The notes: generated by a model from the letters alone, not told the origin. A DNA stretch of 64,000 nt from Haloarcula ordinaria (GCF_029338275.1 NZ_CP119789.1:310001-374000), one strand, 5' to 3'; shown: positions 42,303 to 51,740, numbered from the stretch's first letter. A program made the numbers and translations.

Positions 42303-43784
42303 TCAACCGCCCAGTTGGTCAGCGGTGATATCGTCGGCGGCCGCGACGAAGGCGTCCTCCTGGCCCTCGGGGATGGTCGCACCGGCGGCGATGTCGTGGC
42401 CGCCGCCGTCGCCACCGACCGACTGGGACGCCTCGCGCATCACGACCGAGAGGTCGACGCCCCGGCCCACGAGGGGGCCAGTCGCTCGCGAGGATACCTT
42501 CGTCTCGCCCTCGCCGGTGCTGGCAAAGGCGAGGATGGGTTTGTCGGCGTCGACGCCGTCCGTGCCGAGGGCCATCCCCGCGACGATGCCGACGATGGTC
42601 TCGCGGATCTCGTCGCCGGCGTCGAACCACTGGACCGACCCGGCCTGGGTGACGCCCTGCCGTTTCACGAGGTCGAGCCCCTCCGAGAGGTTGCGTCGGT
42701 GGTTCGCGAGCAGGGTCCGGGCGCGTTCGAGCGGGCCCTCGCGGTCGCCGAGACAGACCGCGAGGCCGACGTCGGCCCGTTCGTAACGAGCGGTCGCGTT
42801 CAACAGCGTCGAGAACTCGCTGGCGTCACGGAGTTCGGTGCCCGGGGGTTCGGCCGTCAACGTGTAGGTGGTGCCGACGAGCGTGTCGATCTTGCTGGCC
42901 GGGACGCCACGCGTTACCGCTCGCTTGACCAGCGCGCTGGCGATGGTCTGGCGCTCGTCGTCCGAAAGGTCAGCCCAGGTGCGCCACTCGCCGTCGCGTT
43001 TCAGGTCCAAGCCCAGATCGTTCAGGAACCGCGTCGCGCCAGCCTGGTCGTTAGAGATGCCGGGAATCGGGACCTCTGTGGCGTACTCCAGCAGTTTCGG
43101 GAGCGGGCGGGTCTGCTTGCCATAGAGCGAGAGGTCGGTGCCCTCTTCCAGCACATCGGCCTCGATGCCCTCCGCGACGATGCCGGCGTTCGCGCCGACG
43201 AGTTCGCCGCCGACCGCTTGCATGTCGCCCACAGCGCCGACCACCGCGAGGGCCGCCAGATCGCGGTTGTCCGTCGCGGTGTCGTCGTCACCGGCTCGAT
43301 CGAGGGCGCGCGCGAGGACGTAGGCCGCGCCCGCCCCGGAGAGCTCCGACGCGCCGTTGATGCCCTCGAGCAGCGGGTTGAGGTGCCAGGCGAAGTCGGC
43401 GTAGCCGTCGGTCGCGGTCACGACGTCGGGGTGACACTCCTCGGGGGCCGAGGGCTGGTGGTGGTCGGCGACGAGCGCCTCGAAGTCGCCCGCTGCGACG
43501 TGGTCGGAGATAACGTCGAGTTGCCCCGACCCGAAGTCCGTAAAGAGGACGGTGTCGTGCTCGCGGGCGGCGATGCTCTCGATCTCGGTCGCGTCGAGTT
43601 GCTTCTTGAACACGGTCTCGACGGGGATGCCGGCCCGTTCGAGCGCCGACGTCGCGACGGCCGCGCTGGTCAGGCCGTCGGCGTCGATGTGAGAGGCCAG
43701 CAGGACGCGGTCGGCGGCCTGCAACCGGTCTGCGCAGGCGTCGGCGCGGGCGGCGAGTTCGGAGACGGGACCGGCGGAACTCAT
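42303..43784 (-). CDS. RecJ-like DHH/DHHA1 exonuclease
   Basis: A 493-residue nuclease of the archaeal RecJ/GAN group. Metal-binding motifs: HIDADGLTSAAVA (about 32-44), LFTDFGSG, VADHHQPS and a later VGAVGDMQ; the C-terminal DHHA1 motif is SVGGDGGGHDIAAGA. It probably digests single-stranded DNA or RNA 5'-3' and may join the replisome through GINS; which group member it is cannot be told. A CTTTTATCG box is 28 nt upstream. Confidence 0.88.
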   Translation of the reverse strand: MSSAGPVSELAARADACADRLQAADRVLLASHIDADGLTSAAVATSALERAGIPVETVFKKQLDATEIESIAAREHDTVLFTDFGSGQLDVISDHVAAGDFEALVADHHQPSAPEECHPDVVTATDGYADFAWHLNPLLEGINGASELSGAGAAYVLARALDRAGDDDTATDNRDLAALAVVGAVGDMQAVGGELVGANAGIVAEGIEADVLEEGTDLSLYGKQTRPLPKLLEYATEVPIPGISNDQAGATRFLNDLGLDLKRDGEWRTWADLSDDERQTIASALVKRAVTRGVPASKIDTLVGTTYTLTAEPPGTELRDASEFSTLLNATARYERADVGLAVCLGDREGPLERARTLLANHRRNLSEGLDLVKRQGVTQAGSVQWFDAGDEIRETIVGIVAGMALGTDGVDADKPILAFASTGEGETKVSSRATGPLVGRGVDLSVVMREASQSVGGDGGGHDIAAGATIPEGQEDAFVAAADDITADQLGG

Positions 43785-43827
43785 TGTGCCAGGGTAGGTG
43801 CGCCCTCCGATAAAAGGCTTCAGTCGC

Positions 43828-44325
43828 CTACGCCACGCGACGCTCGCGGGTGAACGTCACGACCCGGTTGTCGTACTCGACGGTGGTCTGGATGGTTATC
43901 CAGCCATCGGCCCTCTCGACGGCCAAGGCATCGCCGAGCGAGAGGCTGACCTGCTGTGTCGTGGTGTAGGTGCCACCGGCGTCGAGGTCACCGACCCACT
44001 CGTACCCATCCCAGACCGCGGTCCCCCCGGTCCCCCGCCCGGCGTAGATGGTGGCCGTGACACCGATGTCGGTGGCTGAGGTCTGCTGCTCGTTCCGGAG
44101 CGTCGAGGTGACGTCCCGACAGGTCCGGCCACAGTCGCGTATCTCGTCTATCTTGAGTGCGAACGGTGGCGGCCCCGGTGTCGGCGTCGCCGCCCGCGGA
44201 CCGTCGGCCGTCGACGAGTTCGTCGGGGCCCTGTCAGGGCCCAGCAGCCCGATTCCGAAGACGGCCACGCCGGCGACACCCACGAGGACCACTGCGACCG
44301 CCATCCATCGCCGTCTGTCCCTCAC
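43828..44325 (-). CDS. membrane-anchored secreted protein, paralogue A
   Basis: A 165-residue protein: basic N-terminus, one membrane anchor (about 8-28), a Thr/Pro linker, then a beta-rich extracytoplasmic domain with IRDCGRTCRDVTSTLRNEQQTSATDIGVTATIY, where the CxxxC pair may form a disulfide. Its neighbour at 44550 is a paralogue. The GTG start overlaps the stop of a leaderless upstream ORF; the only good TATA box is about 105 nt upstream of this GTG. Confidence 0.72.
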   Translation of the reverse strand: MRDRRRWMAVAVVLVGVAGVAVFGIGLLGPDRAPTNSSTADGPRAATPTPGPPPFALKIDEIRDCGRTCRDVTSTLRNEQQTSATDIGVTATIYAGRGTGGTAVWDGYEWVGDLDAGGTYTTTQQVSLSLGDALAVERADGWITIQTTVEYDNRVVTFTRERRVA

Positions 44326-44402
44326 GGCAAGTTCCTCGGTGGTTGACGACGAGACGGGGCCAGACAGGCCGGGTTGGACATCGGTCCGGATACCACTGAC
44401 AT
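44322..44402 (-). CDS. leaderless upstream ORF (26 codons) coupled to paralogue A
   Basis: Begins MSVVSGPMSNPACLAP and ends with a TGA inside the GTG start of the next gene (GTGA). A CTTTATTTTC box (44425-44435) lies about 28 nt before its ATG, so the transcript should start at this codon. Confidence 0.5.
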   Translation of the reverse strand: MSVVSGPMSNPACLAPSRRQPPRNLP

Positions 44403-44549
44403 ACGGTCACCAAGACGCGCCAGAAAATAAAGTTGTCAGTCGTCTCGGGGACAACGCCTGGTCGTTGGCGTGACAACGTGCCGGTCAGCCAGCACGCCCT
44501 GACCGGTTTCCCGGCACCTGCTCGCCGATGTTGCCGACCTGGATTCGGC

Positions 44550-45089
44550 TCAGGTGACCTGTCGGCGCTCGATGAATGTCTCGGTCCGGTCGGCCGTCTG
44601 GACGGTCGTCCGGACAGTGATCCAGCCGTCGTTGCGCTGGACCGCCAGCGCCTCGCTGTAGGAGAGCTCGACGCGCTTGGTCGCGGTGGCCGACTCGCCG
44701 GCCGCCAGCGTCCCGACCCGTTCGCTGCCCTGCCACGCGACGTCGCCGTCGGTGCCGTTCCCGACGTAGAGGCGCGTGTAGACGGTGGTGTTCCGCGCCG
44801 TCGCGTCCTGCTGGTTCGTCACCGTCGAGGTCACGTCCCGGCAGGTCTGGCCACACTCTTCGATGGAGTCGATGACGAACGTGAACGGCGGTGTCTCCGT
44901 CGGCGTGGTCGTCGTCGGTTGCTCGGCGCCGGCGTCGGTCGTCGGCGCTGGCGTCGCCGTCGGGAACGACCCGACGTCGCCCCCGCTGTCATCGCCCGGG
45001 AGTGGGCCGAACCCAGTCACGAGCGCGCCGACGATGCCGACCAGAACCAGCAGCAGGACGCCCACGAACGCGACCGGATGTTCGTCCAT
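44550..45089 (-). CDS. membrane-anchored secreted protein, paralogue B
   Basis: A 179-residue protein: one membrane helix (about 7-27), an acidic and Thr/Pro-rich linker, then a domain with IEECGQTCRDVTSTVTNQQDATARNTTVYTRLYVGN...ALAVQRNDGWITVRTTVQ matching paralogue A closely (CGxTCRDVTST and ALAVxRxDGWIT). Tandem duplication is the simplest origin. It resembles domains that present a small beta-sandwich outside the cell; the role is unknown. Confidence 0.75.
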   Translation of the reverse strand: MDEHPVAFVGVLLLVLVGIVGALVTGFGPLPGDDSGGDVGSFPTATPAPTTDAGAEQPTTTTPTETPPFTFVIDSIEECGQTCRDVTSTVTNQQDATARNTTVYTRLYVGNGTDGDVAWQGSERVGTLAAGESATATKRVELSYSEALAVQRNDGWITVRTTVQTADRTETFIERRQVT

Positions 45090-45092
45090 CGG

Positions 45093-45275
45093 TCACCTAC
45101 CCAACCCTGCGGTCGCGTCCGAGTCTGGTATCAGGTCGGTCAGACCGCCGGATGGCTCGGTGGTTTCGGGAGCGCCGTCGCTGAGCGACGCGGCGGGCGC
45201 TGCGGCAGCGGGACCGGGCGGGATTCTCAGCACCGGCACGAACGTGCCGGTCGTTCGGAGCAGTCGTCGGGTCAT
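45093..45275 (-). CDS. possible small secreted peptide upstream of paralogue B
   Basis: A 60-residue frame, MTRRLLRTTGTFVPVLRIPP then an Ala-rich and acidic stretch, ending 3 nt before paralogue B. It has weak coding character and no homologue I recognise; it may be another upstream ORF for its neighbour. Confidence 0.35.
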   Translation of the reverse strand: MTRRLLRTTGTFVPVLRIPPGPAAAAPAASLSDGAPETTEPSGGLTDLIPDSDATAGLGR

Positions 45276-45445
45276 CGGTAGGTGTCCGTTTGGTCGCCGA
45301 GTACATCAAAGGGGGAATCCGTGTCGTCGAAGTGCCGCCTGTTAGTTCCGTTTTTGTCGAGTTAGCTCGGCTCGGTTCGGGAGCCGCTCGTCCGGGCGAC
45401 TGGCAGAGCGAGGACGGGCGGGCCGATTCACGCGCTGCGCCGATG

Positions 45446-45456
45446 GTGTTATTTCG
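45446..45456 (+). promoter_or_regulatory. promoter of the pspA uORF
   Basis: GTGTTATTTCG is centred 28 nt before the ATG at 45478, not before the PspA start. Confidence 0.5.
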
Positions 45457-45477
45457 TTGTCAATCGTACGCGGACGT

Positions 45478-45540
45478 ATGAGCGCAGACGCAAGCCACAG
45501 GACCGACGCACAGACGACCCACACGGCGGAGGCGCGTTGA
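45478..45540 (+). CDS. leaderless upstream ORF (20 codons) coupled to pspA
   Basis: Encodes MSADASHRTDAQTTHTAEAR. Its TGA shares one base with the PspA ATG (TGATG), and the TATA box is 28 nt before its own ATG, so ribosomes reach pspA only after it. Confidence 0.5.
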   Translation: MSADASHRTDAQTTHTAEAR

Positions 45541-46268
45541 TGGGACTCTTCGGTCGCATCTCCTTTTTCATCCGGTCGAAGCTCAACGCGCTGCTGAACC
45601 GGGCGTCCGACCCCGCGTCGGAGCTCGATTACTCCTACGAGCAGTTGCGCGACGAGCTCCAGAAGGTGACCCGGGGCATCGCTGACGTCACCACCCAGAA
45701 GAAACGGCTCGAGATTCACCGCCGACGGCTCCGTGAGAACGTCGAGAAACACGACGGACAGGCCCGAAGCGCCCTCCAGCAGGGCCGCGAAGACCTGGCG
45801 CGTCGCGCGCTGGAGAAGAAGCAGGCCCACGTGACCCAGATTACGGAGTTGAGCGGCCAGATAGACTCGCTCCAGGAGACCCAGGACCGGCTGGTCGGCA
45901 AGCGTGCGGAGCTCAGCAGTCAGATCGAGCAGTTCCGCACCAGGAAAGAGAGTATGAAGGCTCGCTACGAGGCCGCCGAAGCGTCGGCGCGTGTCGCCGA
46001 AGCCTTCACCGGCGTCGGCGACACGATGGAGGACGTCTCGCGGTCGCTCGAACGCGCCACCGAACGCACCGAACAGATGGAGGCCCGGGCCGCCGCGCTC
46101 GAGGAACTCGAGGAGAGCGGCGCGCTCGAGTCCGTCCTCGACGAGGGCGACTCCATCGACGCGGAGCTCGACCGGCTCTCGAACGAGCGGGCCGTCGAGT
46201 ACGAGCTCGAGACGCTGCGCGCGGAGGTCGAAGGCGACGAGGAGCGGACCGTCGAATCGGCCGACTGA
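45540..46268 (+). CDS. pspA: PspA/IM30 family membrane-stress protein
   Basis: A 242-residue coiled-coil protein: MGLFGRISFFIRSKLNALLNRASDPASELDYSYEQLRDELQKV is the amphipathic N-terminus and first hairpin; long Arg/Glu/Gln coiled coils fill about 30-160; the tail is acidic. The family (ESCRT-III-like) coats and repairs membranes under envelope stress. The ATG overlaps the stop of the 20-codon upstream ORF; a TTG three nt earlier is an alternative. It converges with hemD. Confidence 0.87.
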   Translation: MGLFGRISFFIRSKLNALLNRASDPASELDYSYEQLRDELQKVTRGIADVTTQKKRLEIHRRRLRENVEKHDGQARSALQQGREDLARRALEKKQAHVTQITELSGQIDSLQETQDRLVGKRAELSSQIEQFRTRKESMKARYEAAEASARVAEAFTGVGDTMEDVSRSLERATERTEQMEARAAALEELEESGALESVLDEGDSIDAELDRLSNERAVEYELETLRAEVEGDEERTVESAD

Positions 46269-46274
46269 GCGGGC

Positions 46275-47027
46275 TTACTCGTGGTGCGTCGGGGCCGCGT
46301 CCTCGACGACGGCACACGCGAGCGTCTCGAAGTCCGCCGTCTCCGGGACGACGTCGACGGAGAGCCCGGCGTGCTCGGCCGTGTCCCTCGTCGGGTCGCC
46401 GATAGCGCCGACCGTCGCCTCGTGCAGCCCGTCGACGACTGCCTCTCGAATGCCGCGCTCCGTGGCCGCATCGAGGAAGTGCTGGACGGTCAGCGAGGAC
46501 GTGAACAGCGCCGCGTCGAGTTTTCCTTCGGCGGCCAGTTCGGTCGACTCGCCAGCACCGGCCGGCCGGACGAGCCGGTAGAGTATCGTCTCGTGGACGT
46601 ACGCGCCGGCGTCCTCCAGGCCCTCGGTCAGGACCGCCGAACCGTGGTCCGAGCGGGCGACTTCGACACGCGAACCCGCCACCTCGTCGGCGAGGCGTTC
46701 GACCAGCCCGGCCGAGGAGTACTCCTCGGGCACGACGTCGACATCGTAGCCTGCCTCTTTGAGGGCGTCGGCGGTGGCCGAGCCGATGGCACACACCGTC
46801 GCCGCACCGGGGTCCCACCCCGCGTCGGCCGCGAGTTCCACGCCTGTCTTGCTCGTCAGGATGACGTAGTCGGCGTCCTCGCGGGGCGTGTAGTCGGTCG
46901 GCTCGACGGCCAGCATCGGGTCGGGGACCGGGTCGGCTCCCAGCGACTCCAGCAGTTCGACGGCGTCGGCGATACGCTCGTCGTCGGGCCGGAAGACGGC
47001 CACGCGGAGGCGAGGCGACTCGCGCAT
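46275..47027 (-). CDS. hemD: uroporphyrinogen-III synthase
   Basis: A 250-residue enzyme closing hydroxymethylbilane to uroporphyrinogen III. The two-domain pattern is visible: LRVAVFRPDDERIADAVELLESLGADPV...DYVILTSKTGVELAA (domain 1) and KLDAALFTSSLTVQHFLDAATERG...ATVGAIGDPTRDTAEHAG (domain 2). Its ATG overlaps the SUMT stop. Last gene of hemC-SUMT-hemD. Confidence 0.9.
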   Translation of the reverse strand: MRESPRLRVAVFRPDDERIADAVELLESLGADPVPDPMLAVEPTDYTPREDADYVILTSKTGVELAADAGWDPGAATVCAIGSATADALKEAGYDVDVVPEEYSSAGLVERLADEVAGSRVEVARSDHGSAVLTEGLEDAGAYVHETILYRLVRPAGAGESTELAAEGKLDAALFTSSLTVQHFLDAATERGIREAVVDGLHEATVGAIGDPTRDTAEHAGLSVDVVPETADFETLACAVVEDAAPTHHE

Positions 47028-47788
47028 CAGTACCCCTCCAGGAACTCCACGACCGCCTCCCGCTGTCCGGCGACATCGCCGATGACCGTGATGGCCGGCG
47101 GTTCGATGCCCTCGGCGTCACGCACGTCGACGATGGTCTCGAGGGTGCCCGTCGCGACGCGCTGGTCGGGCCATGTCGCCCGCTCGACCAGTGCGACCGG
47201 CGTCTCGGGGGCCATCCCCGCGTCCAGGAGTGCGGCCGTGTAGTCGGGCAGTTTCCCGACGCCCATCAGGACGACGATCGTCCCCCCGGTGTCGGCAAGG
47301 GCCTGCCAGTCGACCATCGACTCCGCCTTGGTCGGGTCCTCGTGGCCGGTGACGAAGGAGACCGAAGAGGTGTGGTCGCGGTGGGTCACCGGGATGCCCG
47401 CGGCCTGCGGGCCGGCGATAGCGCTCGTGATGCCCGGCACGACCTCGAACGGAATCCCGTGCTCGGCCAGGTGAACCATCTCCTCGCCGCCCCGGCCGAA
47501 CACCGTCGGGTCGCCACCCTTGAGTCGGACCACCGTCTTTCCCTCCTGGGCGAGTTCGACGAGGCGCGCGTTCGTGTACTCCTGGGGCGTCCACTCGCCG
47601 CCCGCCCGCTTACCGACGTCCTCGCGTTTCTCGTCGGGAATCATGCCCAGAATCTCCGGGCCGGGGAGCTTGTCGTGGAGGACCACGTCGGCCGTCTCCA
47701 GGAGGTCCCTGGCCTTCACCGTCAGCAGGTCCGGGTCGCCGGGACCGGAGCCGACGAGGTACACCTTCCCGACGTCGTCCTCGCTCAT
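47027..47788 (-). CDS. cobA: uroporphyrinogen-III C-methyltransferase (SUMT/CobA)
   Basis: A 253-residue SAM enzyme making precorrin-2, the branch to siroheme, cobalamin and archaeal alternative heme. VYLVGSGPGDPDLLTVKARDLLETADVVLHD, VVRLKGGDPTVFGRGGEE and GIPVTHRDHTSSVSFVTGH are standard SUMT motifs. ATGA overlaps on both sides tie it to hemC and hemD. Confidence 0.94.
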   Translation of the reverse strand: MSEDDVGKVYLVGSGPGDPDLLTVKARDLLETADVVLHDKLPGPEILGMIPDEKREDVGKRAGGEWTPQEYTNARLVELAQEGKTVVRLKGGDPTVFGRGGEEMVHLAEHGIPFEVVPGITSAIAGPQAAGIPVTHRDHTSSVSFVTGHEDPTKAESMVDWQALADTGGTIVVLMGVGKLPDYTAALLDAGMAPETPVALVERATWPDQRVATGTLETIVDVRDAEGIEPPAITVIGDVAGQREAVVEFLEGY

Positions 47789-48927
47789 TCGTCGTCCTCC
47801 TCGGTGGCAGTCGCGGCGTCGTCGTCGGCACCGCCCGAGTCGCGTTTCGCCGCCGCGATGAGGTCGGCGGCACCCTGGCCCGCGAGTTCGGCGGCGTAGT
47901 CCTGGGCCGCTTCGACGTGGCGTTCGGCGGGCAGGTCGCGACTGGAACGGATCTCCTCGTCGCCATCGCGCGCGAGGACGCGGACGTTGGTGTGGACGAC
48001 GCCGCCCTGCAACGTTGCGTAGACGCCCAGCGGAGCCACACAGCCACCGCCGAGTTCCTCGAGGATGGTCCGCTCGACAGTCGTCTCGACGCGGGTCCGC
48101 GGGTGGTCGATGCTGGACTTGATGGTCGTCGCCAACTCGCCGTCGAGCGCCGTCACCGCGAGGGCGCCCTGGCCCGGTGCGGGGACGAAGCGGTCCGGGT
48201 CGAGGTCGGTCAGTTCGACGTGGTGGCTGAGGCCGGCCCGTTCGAGCCCGGCTCTCGCCAGGACGATGGCGTCGTACTCGGTCTCGGCGTCGCGTTCCAT
48301 CGCGCGGCGCTGCAGCTCCGAGAGGTCGTCGAACCACTCCTCGACGGTCCGGTCGTAGGGGTGCTCGTACTCGTCGTCGTCGACGCTGCCCTTGCGCTCC
48401 TGTTCGGCCTCGTGGCGGGCCTGGTGTTCGGCCTGGAGCGAGGGGGCGAGCAGTTTCTCGAGGCGGGTGTCGACGTTGCCGCGCAGGGGTTCGATCTGCA
48501 GGTCGGGGCGCTCGGCCAGTAGCTGCGCTCGCCGGCGGAGACTCGACGTGCCCACGACGGCATTTTCGGGTAGGTCATCGAGTCCGCGGCCATCGGGGGT
48601 TACGAGAACGTCGCCGGCCGAGGCCCGCTCGGGGACCCCGGCGACGACGAGGTCGTCGGCACCTTCGGTCGGCATGTCCTTCATCGAGTGGACGGCGGCG
48701 TCGAGGTCCCCGGCGATGACCCGTTCATCCAGGCTCCGGACGAACGCGCCGGTCTTGCCCAGCCGGTGGATGAGCTCGTCGCGAATCTGGTCGCCCGTGG
48801 TCTCGACCTCCACGAGTTCGACCGAGCGGCGGCGCCCGCCCAGCGCCTCCTGCACCGTCGCGGCCTGTCGCAACGCGAGGTCCGACCCCCGCGTCGCCAG
48901 CCGTACTGTCTCCCCGCGTGTAGTCAT
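47785..48927 (-). CDS. hemC: hydroxymethylbilane synthase (porphobilinogen deaminase)
   Basis: A 380-residue enzyme polymerising four porphobilinogens. VRLATRGSDLALRQA, AVHSMKDMPTE, GTSSLRRRAQL and the dipyrromethane-binding Cys in EELGGGCVAPLGVYA are present. A charged insertion (about 190-235, EAEQERKGSVDDDEYEHPYDR) and an acidic C-tail lengthen it over bacterial HemC. A GCTTTTACG box 27 nt upstream sets the ATG at 48927 and serves the operon. Confidence 0.94.
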   Translation of the reverse strand: MTTRGETVRLATRGSDLALRQAATVQEALGGRRRSVELVEVETTGDQIRDELIHRLGKTGAFVRSLDERVIAGDLDAAVHSMKDMPTEGADDLVVAGVPERASAGDVLVTPDGRGLDDLPENAVVGTSSLRRRAQLLAERPDLQIEPLRGNVDTRLEKLLAPSLQAEHQARHEAEQERKGSVDDDEYEHPYDRTVEEWFDDLSELQRRAMERDAETEYDAIVLARAGLERAGLSHHVELTDLDPDRFVPAPGQGALAVTALDGELATTIKSSIDHPRTRVETTVERTILEELGGGCVAPLGVYATLQGGVVHTNVRVLARDGDEEIRSSRDLPAERHVEAAQDYAAELAGQGAADLIAAAKRDSGGADDDAATATEEDDE

Positions 48928-48993
48928 ATGCAGCTGGTCGTTCGCCAGCGCGTAAAAGCACATCCACTTCGGCCCCGCGACGGGTGCGCCGGG

Positions 48994-49539
48994 TCACCAG
49001 GGCTCGTTCTTGAGCCCGAGCAGGTACGCGATGCCGTTGGTCACGACGTGCAGGACGGGCGTCGCGACGACGACCACGACCAGGACGGGAAGCGTGAACG
49101 TGGTCCCGAACCAGACGGGAGCGAGCACGAACGCGCAGGCCAGCGCGCCGACGACGAAGTCGAGCTGGTCGAGGCCGGGGAACGCCGCGCCGCGTTTCCG
49201 TCCGCTCCGGCGCTTGAGGAACGAGGCCCCGATGTCGCCCAGCATCGCCCCCAGCGCGAGGCCGACGCCGGCCAGCAGCGGGAAACTCGGGAGCGAGTGG
49301 CCGACGAGTTCGCTCACGGCCGGTCCGGCCGCGTTGAGCCCCAGCGCGACCAGCGTCCCGGCGAGCGTCCCGGCGGCGGTCCCCCGCCAGGTCTTCCCGT
49401 CGCCGAGCAGTCGGCTGTCACCCATCGTTCGTCCGCCGTCTATCGGTCTCCCCCCACCAGCCAGCACGGCTGCGTTGTTTGGCACGTAGGCGGGCAACAT
49501 CGCCCACAGCGCCGTCGCGACGACCCCGAGTGTGTCCAT
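48994..49539 (-). CDS. carS: CDP-archaeol synthase
   Basis: A 181-residue membrane enzyme activating unsaturated archaetidic acid with CTP for polar lipid synthesis. [68 protein letters not shown] are the CarS/CdsA-like motifs. A GATTATTACC box 27 nt upstream supports the start. Confidence 0.93.
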   Translation of the reverse strand: MDTLGVVATALWAMLPAYVPNNAAVLAGGGRPIDGGRTMGDSRLLGDGKTWRGTAAGTLAGTLVALGLNAAGPAVSELVGHSLPSFPLLAGVGLALGAMLGDIGASFLKRRSGRKRGAAFPGLDQLDFVVGALACAFVLAPVWFGTTFTLPVLVVVVVATPVLHVVTNGIAYLLGLKNEPW

Positions 49540-49661
49540 GTTCCGGGCGTCACGGCCCGGGGTAATAATCCGTGTGACTGCACGCGGACCCCACCGGGCG
49601 TCTGTGAGCGGGCGTCGGCAGGAAGGGAAGGGCTGATATTGCGTCACCGACACGTACCGAT

Positions 49662-50306
49662 ATGGACTCCGGCACGTCGTGGAAGCGCGACTTCGCGAGT
49701 GGGCTCATCGTCCTGCTGCCCTTCCTCGTCACGACGTACGTCATCGTCTACCTCTACAACATCCTCGCCTCCGCTGCGGTCATCCCCGCTATCGACTCCG
49801 AACTCCTGCTCGCGCTCGGCCTGCCGGCCGGTGCGACGGCCGTGGAACTGGCCCGGGTGTTCACCACGCTGGTCATCTTCGTCCTCATCGTCTTCTCGAC
49901 GGGCTACCTGATGCGGACGGCCTTCGGCGACATCGTCGAAGGACTGCTTGACGACTCGATGAACCACATCCCGGGGCTCCGAGTGGTGTACAACGCCTCG
50001 AAGATGGCCATCGAGACGGCCGTCGGCGGCACCGAAGAGCTCCAGAGTCCGGTGAAGATAGAGGTGTGGGACGGGATGCGGATGACGGCGTTCAAGACAG
50101 GCAAGACGACAGAGGACGGCCGCGACGTCATCTTCCTGCCGACGGCCCCGAACATCACGACAGGCTTCGTCATCGAGGTCGAATCACACGAGTACGAGGA
50201 GACCGACGAGCGCGTCGAAGACGCGCTGACGCGCATACTGAGCGCCGGGTTCGGCGACACGGCCGAGCGAAACCGGCCGATTCCGGTCGTCGACGACGAC
50301 GATTGA
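49662..50306 (+). CDS. DUF502 family membrane protein
   Basis: A 214-residue protein with two membrane helices (about 11-36 and 62-85) and a beta-rich C-terminal domain: [66 protein letters not shown] match DUF502. Function unknown. TGATATTG lies about 24 nt upstream. Confidence 0.85.
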   Translation: MDSGTSWKRDFASGLIVLLPFLVTTYVIVYLYNILASAAVIPAIDSELLLALGLPAGATAVELARVFTTLVIFVLIVFSTGYLMRTAFGDIVEGLLDDSMNHIPGLRVVYNASKMAIETAVGGTEELQSPVKIEVWDGMRMTAFKTGKTTEDGRDVIFLPTAPNITTGFVIEVESHEYEETDERVEDALTRILSAGFGDTAERNRPIPVVDDDD

Positions 50307-50357
50307 GTCGACGTGGGTAGACAGTGAATCAGGCGGACAGCCGAGCCTGAGCGCCGC

Positions 50358-51290
50358 TCAGACGTACTTGAACCATTCCTCGCGCTCGCCCGCGTCGATG
50401 ACGTCGAAGAAGGCGCTCTGGATGTCGTCGGTGACCGGCCCCTTCGTCCCCTCGCCGATCTCGTTGTCGTCGACGCTCCGGATGGGCGTCACCTCGGCGG
50501 CGGTGCCGGTAAAGAAGAGTTCGTCGGCCGTGTACAGTTCGCCCCGGGAGATGGTCGCCTCGTCGTGGACGGTGTAGCCCAGCTCCTCGGCCAGCGTGAT
50601 GGCGGTCTGGCGGGTGATGCCACCGAGGATGGACTCGGCCATGCCGGGCGTGTAGATCTCGTCGTCCCGGACGAGGAAGATGTTCTCGCCGGGGCCCTCG
50701 GCGACGTTGCCCTCCTTGTTGAGGACGATGGCCTCGGTGTAGCCGTTGCTGCGGGCCTCCTCGCCGGCGAGCATGCTGTTGACGTACAGGCCGGTCGTCT
50801 TGATGTTGGTCGGAATCTGGCTGGAGGCGTGTTTCCGCCACGAGGAGACCATCACGTCGACGCCCTCTTCGAGGGCCTCCTCACCGAGGTACGCCCCCCA
50901 CGGCCAGGCCGCGATGACCGTCTCCGTCGGACAGGTGCGCGGGCTCACGCCGAGCGAGTCGAACCCGTAGAAGACGATGGGGCGGATATAGCATGACTCG
51001 AACCCCTCGCTGCGGATGAGCTCGACGGTGGCGTCGGTGAGTTCCTCCTTGGTGAACTCGATGTCGAGGTCGTAGGGTTTGGCCGACGCGTACAGCCGGT
51101 CGAGGTGTTCCTCCCATCGGAAGATGGCGGGGCCCTGCTCGGTGTCGTAACAGCGCACCCCTTCGAAGACGCCGGTCCCGTAGTGCAGCGCGTGGGTGAG
51201 GACGTGGACGTTGGCGTCCTCGAAATCGACGAACTCGCCGTCCATCCAGACCCGGTCCGTGCCCTCGAACATCTCCGGTCGGTCGCTCAC
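50358..51290 (-). CDS. ilvE: branched-chain amino acid aminotransferase
   Basis: A 310-residue fold-type IV PLP enzyme interconverting Leu/Ile/Val and their keto acids. WMDGEFVDFEDANVHVLTHALHYGTGVFEG, the PLP Lys in NIKTTGLYVNSMLA, and EGPGENIFLVRD and FFTGTAAEVTPI are diagnostic. The GTG start at 51290 overlaps the stop of a leaderless upstream ORF (GTGA); an ATG at 51272 is an alternative. Confidence 0.94.
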   Translation of the reverse strand: MSDRPEMFEGTDRVWMDGEFVDFEDANVHVLTHALHYGTGVFEGVRCYDTEQGPAIFRWEEHLDRLYASAKPYDLDIEFTKEELTDATVELIRSEGFESCYIRPIVFYGFDSLGVSPRTCPTETVIAAWPWGAYLGEEALEEGVDVMVSSWRKHASSQIPTNIKTTGLYVNSMLAGEEARSNGYTEAIVLNKEGNVAEGPGENIFLVRDDEIYTPGMAESILGGITRQTAITLAEELGYTVHDEATISRGELYTADELFFTGTAAEVTPIRSVDDNEIGEGTKGPVTDDIQSAFFDVIDAGEREEWFKYV

Positions 51291-51355
51291 TGCGACCACC
51301 CCCGGGCCGCGTGATGCCTGTCCCCGGTACCGGCCGATAGCTCGTCGTGTGTCAT
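51287..51355 (-). CDS. leaderless upstream ORF (22 codons) coupled to ilvE
   Basis: Begins MTHDELSAGTGDRHHAARG and ends with a TGA inside the ilvE GTG (GTGA). A CTTAACG box at 51378-51384 is 27 nt before its ATG. The peptide has one Leu and no Ile or Val, so classical attenuation by branched-chain codons is unlikely. Confidence 0.5.
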   Translation of the reverse strand: MTHDELSAGTGDRHHAARGWSQ

Positions 51356-51446
51356 ACCTACCCCATTGAATCCCTTCGTTAAGAGTGTTGACGGTCCACG
51401 CGCGGGGCACGCACCCCCGTCCGGTACCGACGCTGTCGACCGGCTC

Positions 51447-51740
51447 CTACGTGACGGTGAACCCCTCGTCACGCAGGAGCGAGACGACGCGTTCCTCGTG
51501 GTTCCCCTGCAGTTCGATGTGATCGTCTCGCACTGTCCCCCCACACGCGAGTCGCGATTTCAGCGTCGAGGCGAGCTCCGCGAGGTCGACGTCGCCGGCG
51601 TCGAACCCCTCGATTATCGTCATCTCCTTGCCGTAGCGGCGCTCGTCGATGCGGACCGACAGCTCCTGTGACTCCTTTGCGACGTCCTCACAGATGCAGA
51701 GCTCTTCCGGGAGTCCACACGTCGGGCAGGTCGCTGCCAT
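51447..51740 (-). CDS. translation initiation factor aIF1 (SUI1)
   Basis: A 97-residue factor controlling start-codon choice on the 30S. An N-terminal zinc knuckle (C5, C8, C15, C17 in [13 protein letters not shown]) precedes the SUI1 fold ([19 protein letters not shown]...[26 protein letters not shown]). A GTAATATGTG box 29 nt upstream fixes the ATG at 51740. Confidence 0.93.
   Translation of the reverse strand: MAATCPTCGLPEELCICEDVAKESQELSVRIDERRYGKEMTIIEGFDAGDVDLAELASTLKSRLACGGTVRDDHIELQGNHEERVVSLLRDEGFTVT

Noticed and set aside
51287..51355. Classical attenuator leader peptide for ilvE
   Set aside because: The short ORF has one Leu and no Ile or Val codons, and no alternative hairpins were seen, so it was described only as a coupled upstream ORF.
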